64,000 nt of DNA from Frankineae bacterium MT45 (GTDB lineage: Bacteria > Actinomycetota > Actinomycetes > Mycobacteriales > Jatrophihabitantaceae), in NCBI GenBank assembly GCA_900100325.1, contig LT629697.1, forward strand, positions 2,601,423 to 2,665,422, read 5' to 3'. Below the pieces are notes generated by a model. That model was not told the origin of the DNA. It did not search any database and saw only the letters and a list, made by a program, of their open reading frames with translations. Of the stretch, positions 30,159-40,165 are shown one piece after another (position 1 is the stretch's first letter; the number at the start of each line of letters is the position of its first letter). A program made the translations under genes and the position numbers.

Positions 30159-32939
30159 TTACGCGCCCATTCCCTGCGCGACGACGCCGCGCCGAATCGC
30201 CCGGGCGGCGGTCCGCGCCTGCTCGGCGACCCGTTGATGCTCCGGTCGCACGGCCGGCGCCGCCGCGATCTGCTCAAGCAGGTCAAGCAACTGCTTGCAC
30301 CAGCGAACGAAGTCACCGGCCGACATCTGAACCCCGGCCTGCGCGGACGCCCGCAGCACCCGGTCCAGCGACTCGTGCTTCACCCAGCGGTAACTGGCCC
30401 AGACGAATCCGAGTTCAGGCTCGCGGCTTCGGGTCAGCCCGATGCTCGACTCGGCGTCGGCCAGGGCGCTCCACACATCGTTGATATGCGAGATCGCGGT
30501 GGCGAGGGCGGCCGTCGGCATCCGATCACTAGCCTGCTCGTCCCGTCGCGCCTCATAGACCAGCGTCGAGACCGCGCCCGCGAGCTCGCCGGCGTCCAGA
30601 CCATTCCAGATGCCCGCCTTGAGGCACTCGGCGATGACCAGGTCCGACTCCGACCAGATGCGCGAGAGACGACGCCCCTCTGAGGTGGCCGTGTCGCCGT
30701 CCAGATAGCCGCGGTCGTTGAGGAGCCGGCAGATGAGGTCGAAGGTGCGCCCGAGGGAGTTGGTACGCCCCTCGATCCGCTTGCTGAGCGCGGCGTTCTC
30801 GCGTTCCAGCCGAGTCGCCCGCTCCGCCCACCGGGCGTGCTCTTCGCGGTCGCTGCAGCCGTGGCACGGGTGATGGCGAAGCGCCTCCCGCAGCGAGACG
30901 ATGTGCGGGTCGTCGACGGACGTCTGCCGATCCTTCTCCCGCCGGCCACCGCGTTCGGGCAAGTCGAGGGCGCGCAGGGTGGAGCTCAGGTCCCGTCGAT
31001 CCTGCGGGGATCGGTAGTTGAAGTTTCGGGGAACCCGCACCGTGGCCAGGACGTCCGGTACGGTCGGAAAGTCCGCCAGCGCCAAGCGGCCGCCCCAGCG
31101 GGCCAGTGTCAGCACCAGCGGGCGCGGATCCTCCCGGGGATGCACCCCCGCGTCGATCACCACCGCCAGGCCGGCTCGACGCCCTGACGGCACCCGGATG
31201 ACGTCACCGGGGCGCAGCTTCTCCAGCGCCGCGACCACGGTGGCCCGCCGGGTCCGCGCCCCTTCGCGGGATAGCGACTTCTCCCGTTCCGTGAGCTCGG
31301 CCCGCATTGCTGCGTACTCGCCGAAATCGCCCAAGTGGCACTGCATCTTCTTGCGGTAACCGTCGATGCTGTGCTGATTTCGACGGATCTGATTGGCCAG
31401 CCCCGCAACCGAACTGTCGGCCTGGAACTGGGCGAAGGAGGATTCGAGGAGCTCGCGGGCGGCGGGGCGCCCCAGCTGGCCGACAAGATTCACGGCCATG
31501 TTGTAGGAGGGTCGAAACGACGAGCGGAGCGGGAAGGTTCGGGTACTGGCCAGCCCGGCGACCCGCATCGGATCGACATCGGGTCCCCAGAGCACCACGG
31601 CGTGCCCCTCGACGTCGATTCCGCGCCGCCCGGCGCGACCGGTGAGCTGCGTGTACTCCCCCGGTGTCACGTCGGCGTGCGATTCACCGTTGAACTTGGT
31701 CAGACGTTCGAGCACCACGCTGCGGGCCGGCATGTTGATGCCCAGGGCAAGCGTCTCGGTCGCGAAGACCACCCGCACCAGCCCGGCGGTGAAGAGTTCC
31801 TCGACCGTCTCCTTGAAGGCCGGAATCAGACCGGCATGGTGCGCGGCGATCCCGCGACGCAGACCGTCGAGCCAGTCCCAGTAGCCGAGAATCTCGAGGT
31901 CCTCGGCCGGAATCGAGCTGATCCGTCGCTCCGCGACCAGACTGATCTCATCCCGCTCCTCAGGTGTCGTCAACCAGAGCCCGGCGTCCACGCACTGCTT
32001 CACCGCCGCGTCGCAGCCGACCCGGCTGAAGATGAAGGTGATGAGCGGGAGCAGGGCCTCCCGGTCGAGCCGGGCGATGACATCCGGACGATAGGGCGGA
32101 CGCCACCCGCGGGCTCCGCGACGCTCGCCCCGGCGCGGAGCGGCGTCGAGTTCGCGGTTGCGATCGGAGACGTAGCGGCGCAGGTCCGGGTTGAGATTCG
32201 TGGTCTGCGGCGTTCCGACGCCGGGGTCGTCGCCGTCGCCCGCGGAGTCGTTCGCGGTGAAGAGATCGAAGAGCCGATTGCCGACAAGCATGTGCTGCCA
32301 GAGCGGAACCGGGCGTATCTCGTGGACGATCACCCGCGTCTCGCCCCGAACCGAGACCAGCCAGTCGCCGAACTCCTCGGCATTGGAGACGGTGGCCGAG
32401 AGCGAGATGAGCCGCACCGAGGCCGAGAGATGGATAATCACCTCTTCCCAGACCGCCCCCCGGTACCGGTCGCCGAGGTAGTGGACCTCGTCCATCACCA
32501 CATACCCGAGCCCGACCAGGCCGGGGCTGCCGACGTAGAGCATGTTCCGCAGCACTTCGGTGGTCATCACCACGATCGGGGCGTCGGCGTTCACCGCGTT
32601 GTCGCCGGTGAGCAGGCCAACGTTCGCTTCGCCGTAGCGCTGCGCGAGGTCGTTGAACTTCTGGTTCGACAGCGCCTTGATCGGTGTCGTATAGAAGCAT
32701 TTCTGCCCGCTGGCCAGCGCCATGTGCACGGCGAACTCGCCGACCACCGTCTTTCCGGAGCCGGTCGGGGCGCAGACGAGCACGCTGTACCCGTCCTCCA
32801 CCGCCTCGCAGGCCTGTAGCTGGAACGGGTCGAGCTCGAACGGGTAGCTGGTCTGAAACTCGCCGAGCTGCGGGTGCCGGGTGCGTCGTTTGGCGGCGGC
32901 GTACCGCTCGGCCGGGGAAGTCTCGCTGGTGCCGACCAT
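30159..32939 (-). CDS. helY: Ski2/Mtr4-like DEAD/DEAH-box helicase HelY
   Basis: A 926-residue superfamily 2 RNA/DNA helicase. Motifs in order: Q-like FELDPFQLQACEAV, Walker A APTGSGKT, TPIKALSNQKF, DEVHYLGDRYRG (DEVH box), SLSATVSNAEEF, HHAGLIPAFKETVEELF, FATETLALGINMPA and QLTGRAGRRGID. The C-terminal part is the DSHCT domain region. TAGGCT lies six bases before the ATG, so the mRNA is probably leaderless. In other actinobacteria it also neighbours the tatAC and pafBC genes. It is divergent from an alpha/beta hydrolase. Confidence 0.96.
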   Translation of the reverse strand: MVGTSETSPAERYAAAKRRTRHPQLGEFQTSYPFELDPFQLQACEAVEDGYSVLVCAPTGSGKTVVGEFAVHMALASGQKCFYTTPIKALSNQKFNDLAQRYGEANVGLLTGDNAVNADAPIVVMTTEVLRNMLYVGSPGLVGLGYVVMDEVHYLGDRYRGAVWEEVIIHLSASVRLISLSATVSNAEEFGDWLVSVRGETRVIVHEIRPVPLWQHMLVGNRLFDLFTANDSAGDGDDPGVGTPQTTNLNPDLRRYVSDRNRELDAAPRRGERRGARGWRPPYRPDVIARLDREALLPLITFIFSRVGCDAAVKQCVDAGLWLTTPEERDEISLVAERRISSIPAEDLEILGYWDWLDGLRRGIAAHHAGLIPAFKETVEELFTAGLVRVVFATETLALGINMPARSVVLERLTKFNGESHADVTPGEYTQLTGRAGRRGIDVEGHAVVLWGPDVDPMRVAGLASTRTFPLRSSFRPSYNMAVNLVGQLGRPAARELLESSFAQFQADSSVAGLANQIRRNQHSIDGYRKKMQCHLGDFGEYAAMRAELTEREKSLSREGARTRRATVVAALEKLRPGDVIRVPSGRRAGLAVVIDAGVHPREDPRPLVLTLARWGGRLALADFPTVPDVLATVRVPRNFNYRSPQDRRDLSSTLRALDLPERGGRREKDRQTSVDDPHIVSLREALRHHPCHGCSDREEHARWAERATRLERENAALSKRIEGRTNSLGRTFDLICRLLNDRGYLDGDTATSEGRRLSRIWSESDLVIAECLKAGIWNGLDAGELAGAVSTLVYEARRDEQASDRMPTAALATAISHINDVWSALADAESSIGLTRSREPELGFVWASYRWVKHESLDRVLRASAQAGVQMSAGDFVRWCKQLLDLLEQIAAAPAVRPEHQRVAEQARTAARAIRRGVVAQGMGA

Positions 32940-32945
32940 GCCTCC

Positions 32946-32951
32946 AGCCTA
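32946..32951 (-). promoter_or_regulatory. -10 box (TAGGCT), leaderless, helY
   Basis: TAGGCT on the minus strand, six bases (GGAGGC), then the ATG at 32939. The GGAGG is too close to the ATG to serve as a ribosome site. Confidence 0.65.
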
Positions 32952-32985
32952 TGCGCCGCGTCACGGTGGCGCCGCGAGGCTGCGC

Positions 32986-32991
32986 TAAAGT
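32986..32991 (+). promoter_or_regulatory. -10 box (TAAAGT), leaderless, hydrolase gene
   Basis: TAAAGT is followed by seven bases and the GTG at 32999. It is divergent from the helY box 35 bp away. Confidence 0.6.
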
Positions 32992-32998
32992 CCCAGTG

Positions 32999-33781
32999 GT
33001 GTTGGCATTCGAACGCTCCGGCAGCGGCGAACCTCTGATCCTGATCCACGGAGTCGGTCACCGGAGGCAGGCCTGGTATCCGGTTCGCGACCTGCTGACC
33101 CCGCATCGTGACGTGATCCTGGTCGACCTCCCGGGGCACGGCGAGTCGCCGCCGTTGGAGTTGAACGGACGCTCGGTGGCTGACGCACTGACCGACTATC
33201 TGCGCGAGTTCCTGAAGGATCTGTCGCTGGAGTCCCCTCACATCGGCGGCAACTCACTCGGTGGGCGGATCGCGCTCGAGGCGGCGGTGCACGGCGACGC
33301 CCGATCCGCCACCGCGCTCTCACCGGCTGGATTCTGGCGTTCCCGCTTGGAGTTCGCCTACACCGAGAAGCTCTTCAACCTCGTCAGCGCGTCATCCCGG
33401 ACGATGGGCTCGCGAGTCGGGACCCTCTCCCGCACCGCGGCCGGACGAACCATGATGCTGAGCTGGCTCAACGCACATCCGGGGAGCGTCACCCCCGAGA
33501 TGGCGGTCGGCGACTTCCACGCGTTTCAGGCAGCGCAGCCGGCGTTGAAGATGGTGCTCGCCGGCGCCATCGAGTTCTCGGGCACCATTCCCGAGGACGT
33601 GCCCGTCACGATCGCCTGGGGAACCCGGGACACCGTGCTTCCGGTCCGCCAGCTCAAATGGGCGCATCAGCTGATCCCGTCGGCGACGTGCATTCGACTG
33701 CCATCCTGCGGGCACATGCCGATGAGTGACCGGCCGCGACTGGTCGCCGACGTCCTGTTGCGCGGGAGCGCACCCGTCTGA
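32999..33781 (+). CDS. Alpha/beta hydrolase
   Basis: A 260-residue alpha/beta-fold hydrolase. The oxyanion region is LILIHGVGHRRQAWYPV, the nucleophile elbow GNSLGGRIAL, the acid in IAWGTRDTVLPV, and the histidine in LPSCGHMPMSD, so the triad is complete. The second of two tandem GTG codons is taken because it lies seven bases after a TAAAGT box. It is divergent from helY and convergent with tatC. Substrate unknown. Confidence 0.9.
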   Translation: MLAFERSGSGEPLILIHGVGHRRQAWYPVRDLLTPHRDVILVDLPGHGESPPLELNGRSVADALTDYLREFLKDLSLESPHIGGNSLGGRIALEAAVHGDARSATALSPAGFWRSRLEFAYTEKLFNLVSASSRTMGSRVGTLSRTAAGRTMMLSWLNAHPGSVTPEMAVGDFHAFQAAQPALKMVLAGAIEFSGTIPEDVPVTIAWGTRDTVLPVRQLKWAHQLIPSATCIRLPSCGHMPMSDRPRLVADVLLRGSAPV

Positions 33782-33802
33782 GCCTGTTCGGCGTCAGTCA
33801 GG

Positions 33803-34696
33803 TCAGGTGGTCTCCGACCAGCCACTTTCGGAGTTGTTCAGCTCCTCGAGCGGCGCCGGGATGGCGTCAACCTCCGAGGGTTGGTCGTCCGGGAGTTCGG
33901 CCGCCGCCAGGCGCTTGGCCTTGCGACGATCGTGGATCACCGCGACGAGGACGGCCACCTCGAAGAGCAGGCACATGGGTACCGCCATCGCGCACATGGT
34001 GAAGGGATCGGTGCTCGGGGTGGCGACGGCGGCGAAGAGGAAGATCAGGAAGATCCCGGCCCGCTGCGACTTGACCAGCAACTTGGCCGGCAGCGCCCCG
34101 GCGAAGTTGGCCAGCACCACCAGCAGCGGTATCTCAAAGGCCGCCCCGAAGACGATGAGCATGAGGGTGACGAACGAGAGGTAGCTGTCGATCGTCAGGG
34201 CCGCGACCACCCCGTTCCCGGCGGTGGAGATGAGGACGTCGAGACCCTTGAAGAGCACCGCGAAGGCCAGCGCGACGCCGAGCGCGAAGAGCAGCGTCGA
34301 GGCGATGATGAAGTAGATGGTGTAGCGCCGCTCGCTGCGGCGCAGACCGGGCGTGATGAAGGCCCAGATCTGATAGAGCCAGAGCGGCGCGGTGAGAATG
34401 GCACCGGCGATGACCGAGACCTTCAGCCGCGAGGTGAAGCCGTCGAGCACACCGTGGAAGAGGAGCGCGCAGTCGTTGCTGCCGTTGACGTTGAGCCGCT
34501 TCGAGGCCGGGACGTGGCAGTACGGCTCTTTGAGGAACTCGAGGATCGGATCGTAGAAGATCCAGCCGACTACGGCCCCGACCCCGACGATGATGAGCAC
34601 GATGATGAGCCGGCGGCGCAGCTCGCGAAGGTGGTCGAGTACCGACATTCGCGCGTCGGGGTTGGGCGGCCGACGGCGCAGCTTCGGAAACTTCAT
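33803..34696 (-). CDS. tatC: Twin-arginine translocase subunit TatC
   Basis: A 297-residue membrane protein, the Tat signal-peptide receptor. The cytoplasmic N-terminus reads MSVLDHLRELRRRL with the conserved HLRELR; six helices follow, including APLWLYQIWAFITPGLRRSERR after the first periplasmic loop. The C-terminal tail is acidic and variable. Its ATG overlaps the stop of the upstream small membrane protein gene (ATGA at 34693-34696). Last gene of the pafA-pafB-pafC-(x)-tatC group. Confidence 0.96.
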   Translation of the reverse strand: MKFPKLRRRPPNPDARMSVLDHLRELRRRLIIVLIIVGVGAVVGWIFYDPILEFLKEPYCHVPASKRLNVNGSNDCALLFHGVLDGFTSRLKVSVIAGAILTAPLWLYQIWAFITPGLRRSERRYTIYFIIASTLLFALGVALAFAVLFKGLDVLISTAGNGVVAALTIDSYLSFVTLMLIVFGAAFEIPLLVVLANFAGALPAKLLVKSQRAGIFLIFLFAAVATPSTDPFTMCAMAVPMCLLFEVAVLVAVIHDRRKAKRLAAAELPDDQPSEVDAIPAPLEELNNSESGWSETT

Positions 34697-35004
34697 CCGG
34701 CGGTGCGCGTTACGGCTGTGCTCGGTGCGGTTGCGTGAACTGCGGTGGAGTTCACTGCGGTGCTGTTCGCTGCGCTGCCGTTCACTGCTGTGCCGTCATG
34801 GATGGCGGACGCCCGCTCTGCGGTGGCCGCGAAGTCGCCCTGCAGCTGCGTGAGCTGCTCACCCAGGCCGGCCAGCCGCTCCAGATCGCCGTTGAGCCGG
34901 GACAGTTTCCAGTGGACTTCATACCCACAGAACCCGAGTACGACGACGGCGAAGAGAATGACCCCTAGCCAGCTCAACACCACGATCCACGCCACGGGAT
35001 GCAA
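34693..35004 (-). CDS. Single-helix membrane protein at the tatA position
   Basis: A 103-residue protein with one N-terminal membrane helix (AWIVVLSWLGVILFAVVVLGF), a short amphipathic/coiled segment (LSRLNGDLERLAGLGEQLTQLQGDFAATAERA, quoted in part: LNGDLERLAGLGEQL), and a Thr/Ala/Ser/Asn-rich tail with TAVNST repeats. It lacks the TatA hallmarks (no FGPKKLPEL-type hinge), although the gene sits exactly where tatA lies in related genomes, between pafC and tatC. The start is uncertain: TTG 35004 or GTG 34995. Coupled to tatC by a 4-bp overlap. It may be a Tat accessory or unrelated. Confidence 0.7.
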   Translation of the reverse strand: MHPVAWIVVLSWLGVILFAVVVLGFCGYEVHWKLSRLNGDLERLAGLGEQLTQLQGDFAATAERASAIHDGTAVNGSAANSTAVNSTAVHATAPSTAVTRTAG

Positions 35005-35010
35005 CTTTAC

Positions 35011-35958
35011 TCAGTCGTATGCGGCCAGCGCTGCGGCGGCTTCGCTGCGGATCGATTCGGCGAGCCAGACCGGGGAGAGTACCTCGACATCGCCGCCGGA
35101 GCCGAGAGCGAGCGCGCGGACCCAGGACGGGTCGGCGACGTGCAGGCTGATCAGGCGGCGCCCATCGCTCTGCTCCTCGAGGGAGGAGGTCGGGTAGTAG
35201 TCGGCCACCCAAGCGAAGGACGGGCTCACCCGCAGCTGGGCGAGCAGATGCTCCGGAGCGGGCGTGTAGAGCCCTTCGCTCAGGTCACGCAGCTGCGCCC
35301 CGGCCGGCGGCCGCGAGGGTTCGTCCAGGACCTCGGCCCACTCGATGCGATCAAGGCGGAAAGCGCGCATCCCCTCGGCTCGCCGGCACCACGCCTCCAG
35401 GTAGCTGCGCCCGTCGAGTTCGAAGATGCGCATCGGGTCGACGACGCGTTCGGTCGTCTCGTCGCGAGTGGCGGTGTAGTAGCGCAACTGCAGTGCGCAG
35501 CCGGTGTCCAGGGCTCGCTGCAGGATGGCCAGCGTGCTCGTCATGGTGTCCAGCGCGACGCTGACGGTATCGGCCGCTTCGATCTCGCCCCCGGCCGCCG
35601 CCTCGATCTTCACCAGCGCCCGCTCCACCGCGTCGCGGTCGGTGAGTCCGGGTGTCTCGGCCAGCGTCCGCAGCGCGACGACGAGGGCCAGGGCCTCCTC
35701 GCTGTTGAGGCGCTGGGGACGGGAGATGCCGGCATCGAAGATGACGGAGATGGTCTCCCCCTCGAAGGAGAGGTCGATCAGGTCACCCGGGCCGTGACCG
35801 GGGAGGCCGCACATCCAGAGCAGCTGCAGGTCTCGGCGCAGTTGGTCCGGCGTGACACCGAAGGCGTCAGCCGCCTCGGCGACGGATACCCCCCGACGGG
35901 CCTGCAGGAACGGCACCAGGGCCAGCAGCCGGGGTAACCGATCGCGTTCGCCGCTCAC
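35011..35958 (-). CDS. pafC: WYL-domain regulator PafC
   Basis: A 315-residue transcription regulator with an N-terminal helix-turn-helix (LLALVPFLQARRGVSVAEAADAFGV, quoted in part) and a WYL domain (LQLRYYTATRDETTERVVDP, GRSYLEAWCRRAEGMRAFRLDRI). With PafB it forms the activator of the LexA-independent DNA damage response in mycobacteria. The GTG at 35958 overlaps the PafB stop by 4 bp. Confidence 0.95.
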   Translation of the reverse strand: MSGERDRLPRLLALVPFLQARRGVSVAEAADAFGVTPDQLRRDLQLLWMCGLPGHGPGDLIDLSFEGETISVIFDAGISRPQRLNSEEALALVVALRTLAETPGLTDRDAVERALVKIEAAAGGEIEAADTVSVALDTMTSTLAILQRALDTGCALQLRYYTATRDETTERVVDPMRIFELDGRSYLEAWCRRAEGMRAFRLDRIEWAEVLDEPSRPPAGAQLRDLSEGLYTPAPEHLLAQLRVSPSFAWVADYYPTSSLEEQSDGRRLISLHVADPSWVRALALGSGGDVEVLSPVWLAESIRSEAAAALAAYD

Positions 35959-36998
35959 GTGGAGGCGCCGATCGCCGCCGCCGTCTCACCGGCGGCGGCC
36001 TGTAGACGCCGGCGCACTGCGCTGACCAGCTCCGGCGGTTCCAGCACGCGGGCGTTGCGTCCGGCGCCGGCGATCAGTCGGGCCATGCGCTGCTCATCGT
36101 TGTATTCGATGGTGAGCACCTCGTCGGTGTAGTTGCCGGCCATCCGGCGCAGCGCCCCGGCGCCGGTCCGCGCCACGGCGACGCGGGCGATGTGCTGCTG
36201 CTCGGCTGGGCGGCGGCTCACGTAGTCGAGGAGGTCAATACCGTCCGGGCGGGTGAAAGCGGCGGGTGATCCGATCGCGGTGACCGCCCCGGTGATCCGG
36301 GAGAGCCGGAAACTACGGGCCTCGCCCCGCTGGCGATCGTGCCCGACCACGTACCAGCGTCCGCGCCAGGAGAGGACGCCCCAGGGTTCGACGGTGCGCG
36401 TCTGAGGATCGATCTCGCCCAGCTTCAGGTAGTCGAAGGTGACGACCCGGGCCAGCCGGGCGGCGTCGATGAGTGCCGGCAGCGACGGGTCGCTCGAATC
36501 GATGTGCGGCGAGGCTCCGGCCGGCGCGTTGGCGTCGACGTCCGCGCCCCCGGCCCGCAGCTTGATGAGCGCCGTCCGAGCCGGTGCCCCGAGCGTCGCC
36601 GACTGCCAGAGCCGTGCGGCCAGGCCCACCGCGGCCGCCTCGGACGGGTCGAACTCGACGGCCGGAAGCTCGTACTCACGACGGGTGATGCGGTAGCCGT
36701 CGTCGGAGTCGAAGATGCTGTTCCGCCCGGTCTCGAGCGGCACGCCGAGATCGCGCAGCTCCGCCTTGTCCCGCTCGAACATCCGCTTGAACGCCTCGTC
36801 GGCCTTGCTCCCCGACTCCCCCGACTCGTAACCGGGCACGGCGTTGCGGATGTGTTCGGCGGTGAGGAACTGACGAGTGGAGAGCAGGCAGATCACGAGG
36901 TTTACCAGTCGCTCTGCCCGTCTCGCCGCCATGTCCTCAAAACTAATGCCTGTGCGCGATCGTCGGGGTGCGGCGCGCTTGCTGGGCACGCTACTCAC
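35955..36998 (-). CDS. pafB: WYL-domain regulator PafB
   Basis: A 347-residue partner of PafC with the same architecture: a helix-turn-helix (LVNLVICLLSTRQFLTAEHIRNAV, quoted in part) and a WYL domain (VTFDYLKLGEIDPQTRTVEPWGVLSWRGRWYVVGHD, quoted in part: GVLSWRGRWYVVGHDRQRG). GTG 36998 is used because GAGGA lies five bases upstream; ATG 36932 (MAARRAERL) is an alternative. It follows pafA by 56 bp, as in mycobacteria. Confidence 0.95.
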   Translation of the reverse strand: MSSVPSKRAAPRRSRTGISFEDMAARRAERLVNLVICLLSTRQFLTAEHIRNAVPGYESGESGSKADEAFKRMFERDKAELRDLGVPLETGRNSIFDSDDGYRITRREYELPAVEFDPSEAAAVGLAARLWQSATLGAPARTALIKLRAGGADVDANAPAGASPHIDSSDPSLPALIDAARLARVVTFDYLKLGEIDPQTRTVEPWGVLSWRGRWYVVGHDRQRGEARSFRLSRITGAVTAIGSPAAFTRPDGIDLLDYVSRRPAEQQHIARVAVARTGAGALRRMAGNYTDEVLTIEYNDEQRMARLIAGAGRNARVLEPPELVSAVRRRLQAAAGETAAAIGAST

Positions 36999-37054
36999 CC
37001 CATTCCTCGCTCGTGCCGGTCGGTGTCGAAGTTCTCGCCCGCATGGCTACGCGG

Positions 37055-38413
37055 TCACATGCTCGCGATGAGCTTCTCTACTCTTTCGTCGACACTACGG
37101 AACGGGTCCTTGCACAGCACCGTGCGCTGGGCCTGATCGTTCAGCTTCAAGTGCACCCAGTCGACGGTGAAGTCACGCCGCTTCTCCTGGGCCCGGTGGA
37201 TGAAGTCGCCCCGCAGCTTCGCTCTGGTCGTCTGCGGGGGCACCGACTTGCCGCGGAAGATCTCCAGATCGGTGACCACCCGCTCGACCGCGTTCTTGCG
37301 CTGCAGCAGGTAGTACAGCCCCCGGTTGCGGTTGATGTCGTGGTAGGCCAGGTCCAGTTGCGCGATCCGGGGCGACGAGAGCGGCAGGTCGTGTTTGTTC
37401 TGGTAGCGCTGGATGAGCATCAGCTTCGTCGCCCAGTCGATCTCCCGCTCGATGAGACCGAGGTTGCTCCCCTCGATCGCGTCCAGAGTGCGCCCCCAGA
37501 GTTCGAGCACGCGCTTGGAGACGTCGTCACAGCCGGTGCGGGCAACGAAGTCCACCGCCCGTCCGTAGTACTCGCGCTGGATCTGCAGGGCCGACGCGTC
37601 CCGGCCGGATGTCAGCCGGACGGTGCGGGTGCCGGTGAGGTCGTGGGAGATCTCCCGGATCGCCCGGATGGGGTTCTCCAGGCTCAGATCCCGGAAGGTC
37701 ACACCCTCCTCGATCATCCGGAGCACCAGGTCGGCCGACCCGACCTTCAGCATGGTCGTCGCTTCGTTCATGTTCGAGTCACCGACGATCACGTGCAGCC
37801 GCCGGTACCGTTCGGCGTCCGCGTGCGGTTCATCGCGGGTGTTGATGATCGGTCGGGAGCGGGTGGTGGCCGAGGAGACGCCTTCCCAGATGTGCTCGGC
37901 GCGCTGGCTGAGGCAGTAGACCGCGCCGCGCGGAGTCTGCAGCACCTTTCCGGCCCCGCAGATCAGCTGACGGGTAACCAGGAATGGAATGAGCACATCG
38001 GCCAGGCGGCTGAATTCCCCGTGTCGGCCGACGAGGAAATTCTCGTGACAACCGTAGGAGTTTCCGGCTGAGTCGGTGTTGTTCTTGAAGAGGTAGATGT
38101 CGCCCGCGATGCCCTCGTCATGAAGGCGGCGCTCGGCGTCGAGCACCAACCCCTCGAGGATGCGTTCGCCGGCCTTGTCATGGGCGACGAGCGAGGTGAT
38201 GGAGTCACACTCCGGCGTTGCGTACTCCGGGTGGCTGCCTACATCGAGGTAGAGACGGGCTCCGTTACGCAGGAATACGTTGGAGGAGCGGCCCCAGGAG
38301 ACCACGCGTCGGAAGAGATACCGCGCTACCTCGTCCGGGGAGAGCCGCCGCTGCCCATGAAATGTGCACGTGACTCCGTACTCGTTCTCGATTCCGAAGA
38401 TCCGTCGCTGCAC
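37055..38413 (-). CDS. pafA: Pup-protein ligase PafA
   Basis: A 452-residue glutamine-synthetase-like ligase that joins the C-terminal Glu of Pup to substrate lysines. The ATP site starts at [13 protein letters not shown]; the catalytic Asp is in [17 protein letters not shown] (about Asp57); later motifs are [23 protein letters not shown] and NATTMLK-type residues. The family's usual length and the absence of the Dop-specific loop separate it from dop. It begins with GTG 38413, six bases after a TAGGCT box. Confidence 0.98.
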   Translation of the reverse strand: MQRRIFGIENEYGVTCTFHGQRRLSPDEVARYLFRRVVSWGRSSNVFLRNGARLYLDVGSHPEYATPECDSITSLVAHDKAGERILEGLVLDAERRLHDEGIAGDIYLFKNNTDSAGNSYGCHENFLVGRHGEFSRLADVLIPFLVTRQLICGAGKVLQTPRGAVYCLSQRAEHIWEGVSSATTRSRPIINTRDEPHADAERYRRLHVIVGDSNMNEATTMLKVGSADLVLRMIEEGVTFRDLSLENPIRAIREISHDLTGTRTVRLTSGRDASALQIQREYYGRAVDFVARTGCDDVSKRVLELWGRTLDAIEGSNLGLIEREIDWATKLMLIQRYQNKHDLPLSSPRIAQLDLAYHDINRNRGLYYLLQRKNAVERVVTDLEIFRGKSVPPQTTRAKLRGDFIHRAQEKRRDFTVDWVHLKLNDQAQRTVLCKDPFRSVDERVEKLIASM

Positions 38414-38419
38414 ATCTGT

Positions 38420-38425
38420 AGCCTA
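38420..38425 (-). promoter_or_regulatory. -10 box (TAGGCT), leaderless, pafA
   Basis: TAGGCT, six bases, then the GTG at 38413. It would let pafA and downstream genes be transcribed apart from prcBA. Confidence 0.6.
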
Positions 38426-38468
38426 TGCGCTCACGCCGAGAATTACGCGTCGCAGCGCGCTGAGAATT

Positions 38469-39278
38469 TCAGCTCTCGCCGGACGGGTCCCCGGCAGCGG
38501 GGGCTGGCGGGTCGACCGGCAGCTCAGCCACCTCGATGGCCGCCTTTTCCTGGGCAGCGCCACCCTCGACGGCCCACGGCGCCGCCGCCGGAAGCATCTC
38601 CGACAGCGCCGCTCCAGTGATGCGGCGGAACTTGCGCACGGCCCGGTTGCGGTCGAGCACCGCCACCTCCAACTGGCCGGCCTGTAGGCTCCGCGGTCCG
38701 CCGGTGCCACCCACTGAACCCAGCACGGTCACCGCGTCGACCAGTGCCTCGGCCAGCGGTAGCCCGGGCTTGTAGGCATCGCGCAGAGTCACCGTCAGCG
38801 CCTCGGCCTGGCCGCCCATCACCAGGAATTCGGGCTCGTCGACGATCGTGCCGTCGTAGCTGAGCCGGTAGAGCTGGTCATCGGAGGAGCTCTCACCGAC
38901 CTCGGCGACGCAGATCTCCACCTCGTAGGGCTTCTGCTGCTCGGTGAAGATCGTGCCGAGAGTCTGGGCATACGCGTTGGCTAGGGCCCGCGCGGTGACG
39001 TCCCGGCGGTCGTAGCTGTAGCCACGCAGGTCGGCCAGCCGGATCCCCGCCACCCGGAGGTTCTCGAATTCGTTGTACTTGCCGACGGCCGCGAAGCCGA
39101 TGCGGTCGTAGATCTCGCTCACCTTGTGCAGGGCCGAACTGGCGTTCTCAGCGACGAAGAGGACACCGTCCGCGTAGGTCAGTACGACGACGCTCCGTCC
39201 GCGCGCGATGCCTTTGCGCGCGAATTCGGAGCGATCACGCATGATCTGTTCTGCGGATGCGTACATCGGCATCGACAT
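38469..39278 (-). CDS. prcA: Proteasome subunit alpha
   Basis: A 269-residue alpha subunit of the 20S core. The N-terminal gate region is [29 protein letters not shown] (quoted in part: [18 protein letters not shown]), followed by the typical NPN fold sequence with [23 protein letters not shown]. The C-terminal tail is Ala/Pro/Glu-rich. It follows prcB by 56 bp. Start at ATG 39278; ATG 39269 is a near alternative. Confidence 0.97.
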   Translation of the reverse strand: MSMPMYASAEQIMRDRSEFARKGIARGRSVVVLTYADGVLFVAENASSALHKVSEIYDRIGFAAVGKYNEFENLRVAGIRLADLRGYSYDRRDVTARALANAYAQTLGTIFTEQQKPYEVEICVAEVGESSSDDQLYRLSYDGTIVDEPEFLVMGGQAEALTVTLRDAYKPGLPLAEALVDAVTVLGSVGGTGGPRSLQAGQLEVAVLDRNRAVRKFRRITGAALSEMLPAAAPWAVEGGAAQEKAAIEVAELPVDPPAPAAGDPSGES

Positions 39279-39334
39279 AGGTGCTGGCTACTTTCTTTCA
39301 GAGGTCGACCGGTTCGGCGGCACTGACCGGCGGG

Positions 39335-40165
39335 CTAGGAACCGGGGTTGCTGGAGCGGTCGCTGATGATCGCCTCGACGACCGAGGTGAGTTCGTCGTC
39401 GCCGACCCGGACGGCGCCGGCCGCGGTGACGATCCGCACGACCGGGAAGATCCGCCGGCCGAGGTCCGGACCACCAGTGGCCGAGTCGTCGTCGGCGGCG
39501 TCGTACAGAGCCTCGACGGCGACCCGGATGATCTGCTCCCGGGTCATGGCCGGACGCCAGAGTTTCTTCAGTGAACCGCGGGCAAAGAGCGATCCGGAGC
39601 CAATGGACTCGTAATACATCTCGGGGTAGCGGCCACCGGCGACGTCGAAGCTGTAGATGCGTCCGGCGGTGCGTGGATCGGGGGCGTCGAGGTCGAAGCC
39701 GGCGAAGAGCGGGACGACCGCCAGCCCCTGCATGGCCTGGGCCAGGTTTCCGCGGATCATCGTCGCCAGGCGGTTCGCCTTGCCATCGAGGGTGAGCTGG
39801 GTGCCCTCGATCTTCTCGTAGTGCTCGAGTTCGACCTGATAAAGACGCACGATCTCGATCGCCAGCCCCGCCGTACCGGCGATGCCGACCACGGAGTAAT
39901 CGTCGGTGGCGAAGACCTTCTCGATGTCTCGCTGCGCGATCAGGTTTCCGGCCGTGGCCCGGCGGTCACCGGCCATCACGACGCCGGAGTCGAAGACCGC
40001 CGAGACGATGGTGGTGCCGTGCGGGGCCAGCTCACCGGCCTCGCGGCTGGACGGGCCGGGGAGCAGCTCCGGCGATGCGGAGCTGAGAAACTCGGTGAAC
40101 GACGACGAGCCCGGTGCCGTTGCGTACTGCAGCAGCCCGAGCGGCTCGTGTCCGCGCGAGATCAC
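39335..40165 (-). CDS. prcB: Proteasome subunit beta
   Basis: A 276-residue beta subunit with a 50-residue propeptide. Autocleavage should occur before Thr51 in [25 protein letters not shown], exposing the N-terminal threonine nucleophile; the lysine and aspartate partners follow (ERDIEKVF-type residues appear as [11 protein letters not shown]). The GTG at 40165 overlaps the pup stop by 4 bp, coupling the two. Confidence 0.97.
   Translation of the reverse strand: MISRGHEPLGLLQYATAPGSSSFTEFLSSASPELLPGPSSREAGELAPHGTTIVSAVFDSGVVMAGDRRATAGNLIAQRDIEKVFATDDYSVVGIAGTAGLAIEIVRLYQVELEHYEKIEGTQLTLDGKANRLATMIRGNLAQAMQGLAVVPLFAGFDLDAPDPRTAGRIYSFDVAGGRYPEMYYESIGSGSLFARGSLKKLWRPAMTREQIIRVAVEALYDAADDDSATGGPDLGRRIFPVVRIVTAAGAVRVGDDELTSVVEAIISDRSSNPGS

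Noticed and set aside
31335-32819. 494-codon open frame on the plus strand
   Set aside because: It is antisense to helY, whose helicase motifs fix the coding strand.
34693-35004. Annotation as tatA from gene order
   Set aside because: The protein lacks the Gly-Pro hinge and amphipathic helix of TatA, so gene order alone does not justify the name.
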